Positions 31,927-43,433 of a stretch of DNA of 64,000 nt are shown in pieces (within the stretch, counting starts at the first letter, position 1; each line of letters opens with the position of its first letter). The stretch is taken from assembly GCA_014529385.2 (NCBI GenBank), contig CM043968.1, forward strand, positions 27,173,013 through 27,237,012. The letters run 5' to 3'. The position numbers and the translations under genes were made by a program. The stretch comes from Adiantum capillus-veneris. Lineage: Eukaryota; Streptophyta; Polypodiopsida; Polypodiales; Pteridaceae. The notes beneath the pieces are model-generated. The model had not been told where the DNA came from. It did no database searches and saw nothing but the letters and a program-made list of their open reading frames with translations.

Positions 31927-32329
31927 ACAAGGTTTCTCTTTTCTTGCTCAAAAAGGGAGGTCCTCAAGCTAACTATAAATGGTTGGTACTATTAATCGCA
32001 TGTGAGTAAGTAGAATAGGGATTTTTCAGCCTTGCAGTGTGCCTACCTTTGTGCAATTAACGGGGCATCACCGTCGAGAGCTATAGTTTTAATAGTGGAG
32101 TCCTACGGGGCTTGCCTATGGCTTAACTACTATTGAGCTATTAGAAGCTTAACAGGAGCCGGTGATGTTTTGGTGTTGAACGACCCTCTCTTCCATTCCT
32201 TGCAATTAATGGTATTCGAGCCACAGGTACAGTAGCTTGAGTGCTTTTCTAAAGAGATAAAGAGGAGTAGCAACTAGGGCTTGAAGTGCCAAAGTACATC
32301 TAAAAAGTTTACACCTAAAAGTTGTTAGA

Positions 32330-32677
32330 ATGATTGACAATAGTAAAGAGAGTGAAATTAATGTTGATAACTTTGATTTTGCTAATGAGCAAGCTACTAA
32401 TGATGCCCCAATGCTTGTTAACTATCTTGTTTCTAAGCTTCAACAAGCCATGGGCAATGCATCCCTCCAAAGTGAAGTGCAACAGCAGTTTCGTGCTCAT
32501 GGGATTCTCCAAGCTCCCCACCATGACGAGAGAACACCTAGGAAGTCTCCTTGCGAGACTTCCAAAAGAGGTCTCTCTCCAATTTGGGAAGAAGAAGAAG
32601 ATCCCTATGAAGGGCTCAAAAATTTGCTCCTTGATGACGCATCTCCTTCTCAGAGGAGAATTCAAGAGTCTCCACCG
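32330..32677 (+). pseudogene. gag: Element B Gag, N-terminal part
   Basis: The ATG at 32330 opens a 116-codon stretch (MIDNSKESEINVDNFDF…) with Glu-rich and basic-serine segments. The codon ending at 32677 is the last before copia-2. The frame resumes without shift at 43434, after the duplicated CACCG, so Gag was open when copia-2 inserted. This is the pre-capsid region; it has no recognised domain of its own. Confidence 0.85.
32673..32677. repeat. Target-site duplication of copia-2 (left)
   Basis: CACCG, repeated at 43429-43433. Confidence 0.95.
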
Positions 32678-32919
32678 TGTTAAGTTTAATGGCCATGTGG
32701 CCCATCACTAACTGCCGCTAACCCTAAGTGTACAGCTATACACTTATGTGAGCCATTAACACTAAGTACAATGTGTATTGTGCCTTAGTGCATAAGATAA
32801 GAGAAGAAAGAAAGGGAGCATACAGTACGTTGGCTCTCCCCCTTCAACCTGTGTGTGGCTATGGTGGTGTGTGTGCGTGCGTATTCTTCTTCCGTTGTGC
32901 TCCCAACTCCTCCCCATCA
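32678..32919 (+). mobile_element. copia-2 5' LTR
   Basis: This 242-bp LTR runs from TGTTAAGTTTAATGG to ...CTCCCCATCA. It matches the 3' LTR (43170-43428) closely. The 3' LTR is longer by a 'gaccgc' insertion and extra tgtg repeats. Short LTRs like this are common in copia. Confidence 0.95.
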
Positions 32920-32921
32920 TC

Positions 32922-32933
32922 TGGTATCAGAGC
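32922..32933 (+). promoter_or_regulatory. copia-2 primer binding site
   Basis: TGGTATCAGAGC follows the LTR after a two-base spacer and matches initiator tRNA-Met. Confidence 0.95.
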
Positions 32934-33984
32934 GGTTTCATTCCCGAAATCGTTTCCGCGCGCGCGCACTTTCAAGGGTACAAACAGGATTCCGATTTCA
33001 CCATTGGCAAGTTCAGCTTCCCAAGGGAGTTTCCAGCAGGTGTCCTGCGGTGTTACCCCCCTTTCGGAGCAATTCGAACCATCAGAAACCCCATTCGAGC
33101 TACGATTCAAGAGCTGAAATTTTCAGCCCTCTTGTCGTAGTTTGTGCTGCAGTGCTTCCATAGCCAATTTTACAGGTACCATTGTTGCAATCTCTTCCAT
33201 CTACGAGAGCCTACGGCTCATTCAGGAGTGTGTAGCCTCTTTCGGAGTGGCCTTATACACACACATAGAGTGGGAGCTTGACAGCATTGTCTTCTTCGAC
33301 TACAAGTATAGGCACAAGTACAGGTTTCAGTGCTTCCAATATTATGGTTCCAATGGAAGCAGTTATTTATGCATAGATACATATGTTGACACTTTTGACA
33401 GTGTTTGAGCTCTTTTGAGAGAAAATTGACTCCCCGCAAGGATGTTTAGTTGCAAGCACATGCTTTTGACGTCTGTTTGAGCGTCTTGACAGACTTGTAC
33501 GTCTTTGTGGATACTATCATTGTACGCTTTTGTGGAGCCATCTTTTGGCTAGTACGACAGTCCCGACTATTTCTGAGACTTGGTTCGGAAGATAACAATT
33601 TCTGAGACTTGGCTATACGTTTTTTGCTGCATAACCTACGTTATTGAGGATTGATAGCGTGAGGTTTTCATTGAGCTAAGGTATTTTCAAATGTGGAGAT
33701 ACCTTCGGTGATACAGGTAGCTGGAGCATCCCTTACGAGGCCTCTCCATAGGACATGTATAGAGTGGTATAGGTGCTTTTGACGTCGAGTTGACGGTCTA
33801 TGGTCAATTTAACTGTTTATGCGCCTCAGTTGGTCTTTATACAGTGTATTTTTGAGAGGCATTGCTCTCTTTTATGCTTTGCGAATGACATACTTGATCA
33901 TTCTGTCTCGTATTTTGGTTGACATAGTCCCAAATACAAAAGAGACTGCCGAAATTTTCCTAGAATCTTTTGATAGTTGTCACT
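32934..33984 (+). other. copia-2 leader
   Basis: About 1 kb between the primer site and the gag start codon. Apart from short chance ORFs I see no coding sequence. Cgcgcgcgc at about 32969 and several tgacg/gtctttg direct repeats (33455-33530) are the only features. Confidence 0.6.
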
Positions 33985-34848
33985 ATGTCTACAAACAAAG
34001 ACCGTGACATTTATGACATAAAGAAGTTTGATGACACTAATTTTCAGCTTTGGAAGAATCAGATGCAAGATGTGCTTGTCCAAAAGAAACAGAAATTGCC
34101 TATTATTTATGCGACACGGACTGAAGATATGAATTTGACTCAGTTTCAGTGGGAGGAGCTTGATGAGCTATGCAGATCTACTATTAGATTGCACCTTACT
34201 GAGTCAGTGCACTTTTCAGTGCTAAAATGTGAATCTCCCTATGCTTTATGACAAAAGTTATACAACACTTATAAGAAGGATACAACAAGTAATAAGGTTT
34301 TCATGATGCAAAAACTGTTTAACCTTCGCATGAAAGAGTCAGCCAGTATTGCTAGTCATATTAATAACTTTGATTCTCTATTTGCCCAAATTCGTGCACA
34401 ACGGATCAATATTAATACGAGATGAAAACAATCTTCTTACTTTGTTCGTTACCACTCATGAGATATCTTTTGCACAGATGTCAGTAACTCTGCTCCTAAT
34501 GGTACGCTAGAGTACATTGATATCACTAGTTCTCTTTTGTCAAAGGAAATACGCCACAAGGCTATGGATAGCTCACATCATGGCGAAGCTCATTATGTGC
34601 GAAAGGATGAAAAACAACATAAAGATCGTTCTTGGAATCATGAATCCAAAAAAGAGGACAATAGAGATACTTCAAAAGGTTGATCAAAGTCTCTTCGTCG
34701 TCGCAATGTTCAATGTCATTATTGTGATAAATTTGATCACATAAAGAAAGATTGTTATGCTTAGAAGCGTGAAGTAAAGCAACATTCAATGCTAACAAGT
34801 TACAATTTTGCCTCTGAATTTGTTGTTGCATCCTTATAAACCAAAAGA
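33985..34848 (+). pseudogene. gag: copia-2 Gag
   Basis: The ATG at 33985 (MSTNKDRDIYDIKKFDDTNF) starts a copia Gag: LWKNQMQDVLVQKK, WEELDELCRSTIRLHL, then past a stop at 34249 KVFMMQKLFNLRMKESASIASHI. The zinc knuckle at 34714-34755 is intact (CHYCDKFDHIKKDC, C-x2-C-x4-H-x4-C). Frameshifts lie near 34420 and 34520. Coding similarity is lost after about 34850. Confidence 0.85.
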
Positions 34849-35887
34849 TTTTAGGCAGCTAATAGAATTTATCCCTACATGTTAGACAAAGAGGAATTCA
34901 TTCTGCATTTAAATTGCTAACCTTGCTCTAGTTTGAAGCCGAGAAAAAATCTGGTATCTTTTTTTTCCTGCTGGTAGAGCAAGGGATACTAGACACATAG
35001 GGCCTCTGTGGCTGTCTCCTTGTCACTTGGCCCCCATGCTGACCTGTAACCCTGCAAGACAACGCAAGCATACCTACACCCTAGCGAGAGAGAGCGAGAG
35101 AGAGAGAGAGATCGGCCTCTTTACCAAGAGAAAAGGACAGACCCTTCCTTTTAACAATCCAACACCTCCCTGTCGCTAGCATACAAGCTTCCAAAGATCG
35201 AGATAACCAGAAGCAATAAGAGACATTAGCCGCCCACCACCTTGCCGTCCTACACCCTCTTCTTCCTGATCTTTATTGGGTCTTTTTTTAGACTGAACAG
35301 ACATGCTTTAATCTTCATCATAATACCGCTCTGATATACATTTTCTTGTGGCATAATCTTCTACAAGAAGAGGCTCAAAGCCTTGGATGCCTCCAAACTC
35401 CAAACGCTTGCACATACCATGAATTCTAAGTAGAGAACAAAAAACCTTGGCAACTACAAGCTTTGGTGCGGAAGAGGGTCTCCCCTACTTGAATTATTCG
35501 CTTGTCAGGCTGCAAGCGGGCAAGTTGAACATCTAGGGACTTTGGTGCCCTTACCACCTGATCCACACAAGTAGGACTACTTTCTGACAAAGGCCACTAG
35601 AGTTGCAGCTCCCATATGCCAAAGCTCAATCCATCATCATTGTCCTCATCCCCATAGCAGGCTTGAAAGAACCTCTCTGTCTACTTGAGGCAAGGATTGT
35701 CATAAAAACAGGACATACATGGTGTTTCCACAATGCTCCATGCAACGCAGCCAACAACTTCCTCTAGATATCAGGGAAAGCACCCTTCTCGAAGTAGAAG
35801 AAATCGCCCTACAGCAAACCCAGAATTCAACTTCAATGTGGTTGTGACACCTTTTTTTTTAACTCCCTCTTTGATGGTCGAAAAATT

Positions 35888-36003
35888 CATAGTGGCGGTC
35901 ACCGAAGAGTTCCCCAAGAGTGATGGCTTCAAATTGAGCATAACATAGTGGCGGTCACCGAAGAGTTCCCCGAGAAGCGATGGCTTCAAATTGAGCATAA
36001 CAT
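35888..36003. repeat. 56-bp tandem duplication in F-box pseudogene
   Basis: catagtggcggtcaccgaag... occurs at 35888 and again at 35944 with few differences. A 56-bp step shifts the reading frame. Confidence 0.92.
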
Positions 36004-36041
36004 AGAATCGGCAGGGTCGTGATCACCAATATTTGCGATGT

Positions 36042-36620
36042 AAACTGGGCATGGCCAATCCTTATCTGAATATAGGAGTGGGGGGAGCACATTAATAGAT
36101 CCTGTGAGGCAGTTAAAGACAATCACTTTAAATCTGTCATACAATTATCCTCATACACCAAGAGACACCTGCACTTGCCATTGGCAGTTGAAAGTCTCAG
36201 CGGTTGAAAGAGCATGGAACTCCACGGCAATTCGAGCCGCCAAGGCATGATAGCAATTTCTTATTGCAAAGAGGCAGCAAAGGAAAGGTGTCCTTCTCAT
36301 GACTGCTGGACACTCTGATGAAACTGGGCATGGCCAATCCTTATCTGGATGTAGGGGTGAGGGGAGCACCTTAATAGATCATGTGAGGCAGTTAAAGACA
36401 ACCACTTTAAAGCTGTCATACAATTGAAAACAATAATCATTCTCATACACGAGTGCACAAGAGGCCACCTGCACTGGCCATTGTCAGTTGAAAGTCCCCA
36501 CGATCGAAAGAGCATGGAACTCGGTGGCAATTCGAGCCGCCAAGGCATGACAGCAATTTCTTATCCCATAGATGCAACAAAGGAAAGGTGCCCTTCTCAT
36601 GGCTGCTGGACACTCTGAAG
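36042..36620. repeat. ~280-300-bp tandem duplication in F-box pseudogene
   Basis: Unit 1 (36042-36320) and unit 2 (36321-36620) both start aaactgggcatggccaatcc and both end gctggacactctga(t/a)g. They differ by substitutions and small indels, so the duplication is older than copia-1's RNase H repeat. Confidence 0.92.
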
Positions 36621-36832
36621 TGCATCACAAACCAATATCCCCCCCTCCTTGACATAATCCTCGGGGAACTCGAACTTATGTAAGGGGCTGCCCCAATACA
36701 GAAAGCATTCCAAGACTTGCAAACAGAAAATAGCTTGCAAAGCTGCCGTACAGAGAGCTGGCAAATGTGTTCCAGAATGAGATGGAAGGGCAAGTGACTC
36801 TGTTCATCATCGTTGTTCCTGCCCGACACCAA

Positions 36833-38090
36833 TCCTACCTACTTCCAGGATGCAGCCTTACTGCATGCCTTCAAGTAGGAAAAACAAAAACTCATGGGCA
36901 TCCTGTTGCTGCCCTGGAACAAATGACCTCGATACCTCTAGGAGATGGTTCAGGATTTTAACAAGATTTGAATGCTTACATGCTATTTGTTATCACAAAA
37001 ATGACTCGCACACATCAAGAACAATACAAAGGATACAATCAAGTTTCCATGCCAAAAGGCAGGAGACACCTTTCTCCCAGAAGCCACCAATACAACCTTG
37101 ACATGATTTTCTATTGCACACATTGTACAGAACTCCTCCACTTTACCTGCAACAACAAGCAGCCAAAATCAGCCCAAGCATGTATTAACCCAAATCCTAG
37201 ACCAGCTTTTAGACACACTTTCCTAATGCATTATCATTAGCTGTTTGCTGCTCATAAGTTGATGTGTGCACCCCATCACCAAAGTCTTTATTTGCCAGAA
37301 GCATGTCTTATGTCACTCCTAGCACATCAATACATTAAACTCAATCTTAATTGCACATGCCTTTATACAAAAGCTACAATAACTTCTATACGACAAGCTG
37401 AGGAGCACAAGTTTTCTCCCATTGTCTGCTAGTTTAGAAAAAGTAACTACAGCTCTCACATGCAAGAGCCCTCCCTCCTTTCATTTCAAAATTATAGAGA
37501 TTTAATGTATCATTATTGGTTCAAAAGCATCAGTGATTTTTGCAGTCCAGTTACTGAATATAAAGCATTGATGAAGACAACTTACGTAATAAAATCATGC
37601 AATATGATTCAAATGAAGAGAGACTCACATGAAAGTTTGTGTTGAGAATCTAAAATTCTGTTGGAAAATGGAACCGTATAAGTTAAGCTGAAGAACAGAA
37701 TTCATGTATTGCCCAGATTTGCTAGACCTGAACACTACAAAATACAAGCCCACGATACCAATTAGCAATCTAGAAAAGTCATGAAACTGGAGTTAGAATT
37801 TGATTGCAAACAATGCAAGAAACATTTGCCAAAAAGAAGCCTCTGAACCAGTTTGATAAACTCAGAGATGAAGAACGTTTTTTCCAATAGTGCAGTAGAA
37901 ACAAACAATTCCAATCAGCCAGAGTCGTTGAAAGTTGTATCCATAATAAGCATTATACAATTACTTTGAACAAGAAATGGAACGTCTTACCTCAAACCAG
38001 ACCAATGAATTTGAACTCAAACAAATGCACGACGTGCAATTGTCTGTAAACTGTAACAATACAAAATTTGAGAAGTCTATGTATAGAATA
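36833..38090 (-). other. Possible intron region of the F-box locus
   Basis: AT-rich, with no supported coding sequence. It separates the F-box exon from coding-like blocks at 38.1-38.6 kb. No other element was seen. Confidence 0.3.
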
Positions 38091-38121
38091 AGGATAAAGA
38101 GAAAAACCTTGGCATCAATCT

Positions 38122-38640
38122 CTACCTCCTGTGATTCTTCAATTTCACAGTTAGGGTCATATAAATCACCCCAACCATCTCCTGCAGATTCAGAGGCTTC
38201 TGCCCAGAAACTTCACCCCACCCATCATCGAAAATCTCAGAGGTCCTACCCCAATACTCAGCATTCTCAGAGGCTTTACCCGATTCATACTCACAGGACT
38301 CAGTAGAAAAATCACCACCACAATCTCCTGATAAATCTGTATTAGCAGCTGATTGAAGGGATGTCAGCATTACCCTAAGTTCCCCTACCACTTACGGGTT
38401 GACACCTGCATGATGATGACTCCCCCCATCCTCCTTGCATATGCAATCGGCCATCCATATGAAAACCATTTGCTTCCTGCCCCCGACCTCATGTTCTATT
38501 GCCATCCTCAAAGCTCCAATTAGAACACTCTGTGTGCGAATCCCTGCAAAAGATTGTAAAAGAAGCACATCTTCAAATGACAATGGATCTCCTCTATACA
38601 CGACAAAGCCTTTCGCAGAAATTTAAAAAGTTGTTGATGC
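38122..38640 (-). pseudogene. Upstream exon-like ORFs, possibly of the F-box locus
   Basis: On the minus strand an open stretch (GDPLSFEDVLLLQSFAGIRTQSVLIGALRMAIEHE…, split here for length) ends at NP followed by gtaagt, a good donor (about 38393). A second stretch (TDLSGDCGGDFSTESCEYE…) is acidic and low-complexity and ends with a stop at 38122. A ttttgcag acceptor-like site lies at about 38545. I recognise no domain. The link to the F-box exon is by position only. Confidence 0.3.
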
Positions 38641-40017
38641 CAGCTTACACGATCGACTTTGACTGAATCGTAACGCTTCAACCACAGTCAAATCAAAGGA
38701 AAGACGCGGACCTTGCTCGAGCTTGAAAACACTGCGTTTCTCTGTGTTTGCTCTTTGAAGAATGAAGAAGACGATTCTGGTGAGAGAAATATGAAAAGCC
38801 TAGCCTCTTTGGTGGATAGGCACAGGGATGCCAAACGATAGAAGCTGCAGAAGTAGGAGAGGCAAAGAGATTAGGGGTGGTGCACGTAAAGAGTCGCCTC
38901 TCTTCCTTTCCCCCTCAACACTGTCTGTTGTGTTTTTTTCTGATCGAGGGGAAAGGGCGGGAATTAGGCATAGGCTACTTCAAGCCATGCATGCTTCACA
39001 ATGTACTCTCTTGGTGGAGGTTAATGTTGGAACATAGTTGTGTGTGTGTGTGTGTGTGTGTGTGTTTGTGTGTGTGCGCACGCGTGCGCATGTGAAAGAG
39101 CTTTGGATGATCGTTGTCTTATGATTGATCGTGGCTCCAATACAAACTATGCAATCCCTCTACATTGTGAAGATGCTTGCAAAATGGAGCCCATCATGTT
39201 CAAATTTGAAAATTTCTACAGTTCTGCAATTGTGTATGACTCTTTGTAAGTGCATGTGTGTGATAAAGATGTTCTATCTATTCTATACTCTAAGTAATCA
39301 TTAGAGTTGCCAAAAGAGGTTGATTACAACTCGAAAAAGTACAGAACCTTGAAAAAGGACCGTTGAGAAGGAGCCAAATTGCTTAATCAAACCCAAGGTT
39401 ACATCTACCAAGTATAAACAAAAAAATTGCTAGTACAAGCATACTCTCGGCATTCACTCATAGGAAATCAAGGCCACATCAGAGGCAAAAATCTTCCCAT
39501 AAGGTTAGTAAAAATTGTATGCTAACAACCAACAAGCATCATCGTCTCTAATACCCATCATCTTTGAACTAAGTACTATTTTTTCTTAGCAATAGATGAC
39601 ACTATCTTGATTATCATTATATAACAATAAATCAAGGCATAGCTTAGTGAAATATAAAGTACAAGTAATATAGAAAAAAACCAGAACAAGCAGCAAAGAG
39701 ATAGTGTTTTTAGGTAAACCTCAGTAAGACAACAGTCCTCCAACCATGTAACCCCATCCAAGATTTTTTTTTAATCAAACCACTCAGCCATAGCTCAGAA
39801 ACACGACTCACGATGCCTATTTGCATGGGCAGGTAGGGGAGACCATTAATATTCAGAGGATTAGTATAAACACGAGTCCCAACTCGAAGTCATAATCCCA
39901 ACTACTCAAAAACTATAGTAGATCAAATTTCTTCAACATCATAACCTATGAAGACCAAAATCGGCTCCCATTACACCGTACCAATTTATAAGAAATCTAT
40001 GTTTTAGAGTTTACTCC
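38640..40017. other. Unannotated interval with GT microsatellite
   Basis: No supported gene. It contains the alternating purine-pyrimidine tract at 39038-39094. The rest is AT-rich, unrecognised DNA. Confidence 0.4.
39038..39094. repeat. (TG)n tract with embedded 16-bp palindrome
   Basis: A TG repeat with one interruption runs into TGCGCACGCGTGCGCA (39075-39090), a perfect palindrome. The whole tract alternates purine and pyrimidine and is a classic candidate for Z-DNA. Confidence 0.9.
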
Positions 40018-40374
40018 TTGATGGTTATATACCCAACACGAGGCAGGTTAAGAAGTAGCCGTCACCAAAGTATATACCAAGTGTTGCTTCATAGGAAGGT
40101 TGGTGCTTGTTATTTCTTGAGAAGGTGTGGTGCTATTGTTAGCAAGGTGAAGTGGGCCACATTTAGCACAAGAATTTGCCATGGTCCACTTTTACGTGCT
40201 TGGTTGTGGACGTTGCAAATATACCTTGTGGTAACTCCATCACAAATTGTCGTAAGCCCGATCTACTATATCGGCTATGCGAAGGCATGTAGACACACAT
40301 CAATTGTGTTTACCACAAGGGAAATTGGGCTGACGATGGCTAGCATCTATAACATGAGCTTATCTGCATTGTAG
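40018..40374 (+). CDS. Unrecognised 118-residue ORF
   Basis: An open frame with mixed composition (RLRSSRHQSIYQVLLHRKVG…). I recognise no motif, and no neighbour supports it. It may be chance or a relic. Confidence 0.12.
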   Translation: MMVIYPTRGRLRSSRHQSIYQVLLHRKVGACYFLRRCGAIVSKVKWATFSTRICHGPLLRAWLWTLQIYLVVTPSQIVVSPIYYIGYAKACRHTSIVFTTREIGLTMASIYNMSLSAL

Positions 40375-40511
40375 AGGAGGGTGTTGGTCTCTAGATGATT
40401 GGGTGCAAAGCCATTAATATAGGAGTGGGAAAGCTTGTGGATGAGTTGTAGGCATGAAAGATGAGAGCAACACATGGTGAAAAAATGTGTGTATGATGTT
40501 TTGGGGGGGAG

Positions 40512-40549
<38 letters not shown>

Positions 40550-41930
40550 TGTAGCCAAAGATTTACACCAAATGCAATTTTCTTAATAGATCATCAGTGG
40601 TGTAAACCATACAAAAGGAAGGGATAGGGTTTAAATAGCAAAGCTGAGGAATGAGTTTCCATTCCCAAAAAGGGTACACAATTTAAGAGAGATAGAGACT
40701 CTTTTGGGAGGAAGAATTTTATGCGATCTAGGGGTTGGTGGTGTCTTAAAGAGAGGATTTTGACACAATCAAGGATGTACCCTTCAATAAAGATGGAGGA
40801 AAAACATGTGTAAAGGGGAACTGAAGAAAGAAAAGATAGGAGTACTCCAACACAAGGAGAGCCTCTAGGACTTTTATTACAAAAAATAGATAAAGGAGAA
40901 AGGGTGTCCATGGAAGTGTGGCAATAGCTCATCCAAGAGAAGTCGAGGAGGATGCCTGGTTACCACTGTCTAAAAGGTGTTGAAAAAAGAAAGGTTGTCC
41001 ATGGAAAGCAATTTGCTTAGGTTGGGTGAGTTCAAATTACCGGTTTGGGAAGATGTGAAAGTTTGAGATTAATGAATATCCATTTGAAGAGGTTTTTATT
41101 GATGGGACATGCTAAGTTGAACTGGCGTCTCTGGGGTGAAAAGGGTACTTTGGTGTTAGATTTCTTTTTAAGAAGCAATGATCTAGAATTGTAAGAAATA
41201 TAAAGAAAACATGCCATCAAGAGAGGGGAGGGATGTCCTTTTTCTCTTAGTCTAGAGAAGAACAAGTTGCTAATAAAGATGAACCTTGAAAGTGAACTCT
41301 CTAATGATGTATCTTATAAGCTCAAAAAGGATAAGGCAATTCTTTGATGCGTGGGGTGCCAAGATTGCCCCCCCCCCTACGATAGATATAAACAATAAGT
41401 GGGGTTTACCCCTATTATATATGCTTATGGTACCCCTATTAAAAACCCCTCTTCCTTACACTCTCGTGTTACCATATGGAGCCACATAGTGACTAAGGAA
41501 CCACTTCTGTTGATAACTAGATGTACCCTCAATGTATCTTAGTTTGACTTTTCAAACTATGTGCCCGATCAGTCTACATTCTGGCTACTCATCCAATTCT
41601 GACCCATCCAAAGCTATTGTAAATCAACCCTTGACTTGCTCCAAATCAAACCTTATCTATGACCCGCTTGATGCAAATTTTGATGTGTGGCCTGATAAAA
41701 AACTTTCCCAAAATTCATCCAAGTTCTAGTGCACACCAATGACCAATCGATAGAAGTGATCAACCCGGGTCAGTTCCCCCCTTCCCCCCCTTCCACATTA
41801 ATATGATACCCCCTCCCTTATTTTTAAGCTTGGGAGATAAATTATTGGGGCTTGCCCCTAACTTATACGCTTATGTAACTTGTAAAAAAACCCCCCTCCC
41901 CTGCACTTACGTGGTGCGGTAAGTTTTTCA
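40375..41930. other. Unannotated interval
   Basis: No supported gene. It contains a (GA)n tract (about 40518-40547), a C-run (41369-41378), and the two similar short stretches near 41380-41490 and 41835-41920 that may be ends or copies of a small repeat. Confidence 0.4.
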
Positions 41931-41935
41931 TGGTG

Positions 41936-43114
41936 AATCCCCCGGGGCAGCAACCTGAAGGGTTTGTGCTCAAGGGCAAGGAACATTTGGTATGTAAGCT
42001 TCTGAAAAGTCTCTATGGCTTGAAGCAATCATCCAGACAATGGTATCAAAAGTTTGATGCATTTATGTGTTCCCTAGGCTATAAGCACAGTAATGAGAAT
42101 CCATGTCTTTACATGAAAATACAACCAAATGGACAGCTTATTATGCTTATCCTTTATGTAGATGACATGTTTATTGTTGGTCATTCTAAGAAGGACATTG
42201 CTGGCTTGAAAACCAAGGTGAAAAGTCAATTCGACATGAAAGATTTGGGTGAATCCAATCACATTTTGGGTATGCTCATTACTTGTGATCGTAAGAAGAG
42301 GTTGTTGTACCTTTCTCAAAAAGAGTATGTGCACAAGGTTCTTGATCGTTTCAACATGCAGAAGGGGAAGGCCTTGAGTACTCCATTGCCTACATATTTG
42401 AAACTTAGCGAGAACAATTGTCCCAAATCTGCTGAAGAAAAAGCTACGATGGCTAAAATTCCTTATGCTTCAGCTTGTGGTAGTCTCATGTATTCCATGG
42501 TGGCTACAAGACCTGATATTGCACATGCAGTGGGAGTTGTTAGCAGATTTATGTATAACCCTGGTAAAAAGCATTGGGATGTTGTCAAGTCGATTCTCAG
42601 ATACTTGAGTGGCACTACAGATAGACAATTATGCTATGGTCGTGGAGAGTCATCCATTCAGGGATTTGTAGACAGTGACTTTGCAGGCTGTGTTGATAGT
42701 CGTAAATCAACAATAGGTTGAATTTACACATTTGCTGGTTCTGCTATTTCTTGGAGATCTGTTCTTCAAGATTGTACATCCATTTCTACCACAGAGGCAG
42801 AGTATGTTGCATTGAGTGAAGCATGCAAAGAAGCTATTTGGTTTGCTCGCCTAGTGAAAGATCTTGGATTGGAGCAGTGTACACCAGTTCTTCATTGTGA
42901 CAGTCAAAGTGCTATTGCCTTGGCTAACAATCCAGTGTTTCATTCCAGAACGAAACACATTGATGTGCGCTATCACTTTAGTCTTGAATGCCTGGCAAAC
43001 AAGAGCCTTGATTTAGTGAAGATTCCTACATCAGAGAACACAGCGGATGCACTCACTAAGAGTCTCTCTAGCCATCAGTTTCAACACTGTCGTAAGTTGA
43101 TGGGCATTGGGTGA
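41936..43114 (+). pseudogene. copia-2 RT (C-terminal part) and RNase H
   Basis: The RT resumes with QQPEGFVLKGKEHLVCKL and SLYGLKQSSRQWY. It then has LILYVDDMF (YVDD at 42155-42166), GMLITCDRKK, GSLMYSMVATRPDIAHA and the RNase H motifs STTEAEYVALSEA, LHCDSQSAIALANN, FHSRTKHIDVRYHF and SENTADALTK. A single TGA at 42719-42721 is in frame; otherwise this 390-codon region is open. It ends with the usual MGIG close to the polypurine tract. The preserved frame contrasts with the missing 5' half of pol. Confidence 0.93.
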
Positions 43115-43155
43115 AGAGAGGTGCTCTTCCATTTTTATAGTCTCCCACATTGGCC

Positions 43156-43169
43156 ATCAAGTGGGAGAA
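43156..43169 (+). promoter_or_regulatory. copia-2 polypurine tract
   Basis: atcaagtgggagaa abuts the TGTTAGG of the 3' LTR; it is the same type as in copia-1. Confidence 0.9.
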
Positions 43170-43428
43170 TGTTAGGTTTAATGGCCATGTGGCCGACCGC
43201 CCATCACTAACTGTCGCTAACCCTAAGTGTACAGCTATACACTTGTGTGAGCCACTAACACTAAGTACAATGTGTATTGTGCCTTAGTGCATAAGATAAG
43301 AGAAGAAAGAAAGGGGGCATACAGTACGTTGGCTCTCCCCCTTCAACCTGTGTGTGGCTATGGTGGTGTGTGTGTGAGTGTGTGCGTGCGTATTCTTCTT
43401 CCGTTGTGCTCCCAGCTCCTCCCCATCA
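43170..43428 (+). mobile_element. copia-2 3' LTR
   Basis: This 259-bp LTR matches 32678-32919 and ends CTCCCCATCA before the target duplication CACCG (43429-43433). Confidence 0.95.
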
Positions 43429-43433
43429 CACCG
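43429..43433. repeat. Target-site duplication of copia-2 (right)
   Basis: CACCG, identical to 32673-32677. Confidence 0.95.

Larger units (their letters stand above)
35400..36832 (-). pseudogene. F-box protein pseudogene (main coding exon)
   Basis: The ATG at 36832 gives MVSGRNNDDEQSHLPFHLI, then an F-box of the type LPxHLILEHICQLSVRQLCKLFSVCKSWNAFC (residues about 13-45). F-box proteins recruit substrates to SCF ubiquitin ligases through SKP1. Downstream is a beta-rich region with YWFVMHF and SIKVLPSPLHP, as in F-box/kelch-like proteins. Later fragments (TLKLNSGFAVGRFLL, about 35810; IWELQL, about 35600) look like its C-terminal part. A stop at 36443, a ~280-bp tandem duplication (36042-36620) and a 56-bp duplication (35888-36003) disrupt it. 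Confidence 0.7.
34850..41930. other. Foreign segment replacing copia-2 protease/integrase/RT-N
   Basis: No copia coding sequence is visible here although both flanks are copia-2. The segment holds an F-box pseudogene on the minus strand, a GT-rich Z-DNA-like tract (39.04 kb), a GA microsatellite (40.52 kb) and two similar short stretches at about 41380-41490 and 41835-41920 (gggg(t/c)tt(a/g)cccct...cttatg...acccc). The exact joints could not be defined. It may have been inserted after integration or captured before it. Confidence 0.6.
32678..43428 (+). mobile_element. Ty1/copia retrotransposon copia-2, interior largely replaced
   Basis: LTRs at 32678-32919 and 43170-43428 and a CACCG duplication define the ends. 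From the left it has a primer site, leader, gag with zinc knuckle (to about 34850); from the right, RT (41940 onward), RNase H and a polypurine tract. The protease, integrase and N-terminal RT are absent. About 7 kb of unrelated DNA (about 34850-41930) lies in their place, including an F-box pseudogene on the opposite strand. Confidence 0.93.

Noticed and set aside
40018-40374. Real gene at 40018
   Set aside because: No motif, no homologue known to me and no supporting neighbour; kept only as a low-confidence ORF.
41380-41920. Paired ends of a DNA transposon
   Set aside because: The two similar stretches near 41380-41490 and 41835-41920 are in direct, not inverted, orientation and the match is loose.
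43272-43433. Start of a 547-residue protein at 43272
   Set aside because: The first ~54 codons are the copia-2 3' LTR read by chance. The real Gag continues from 32677.
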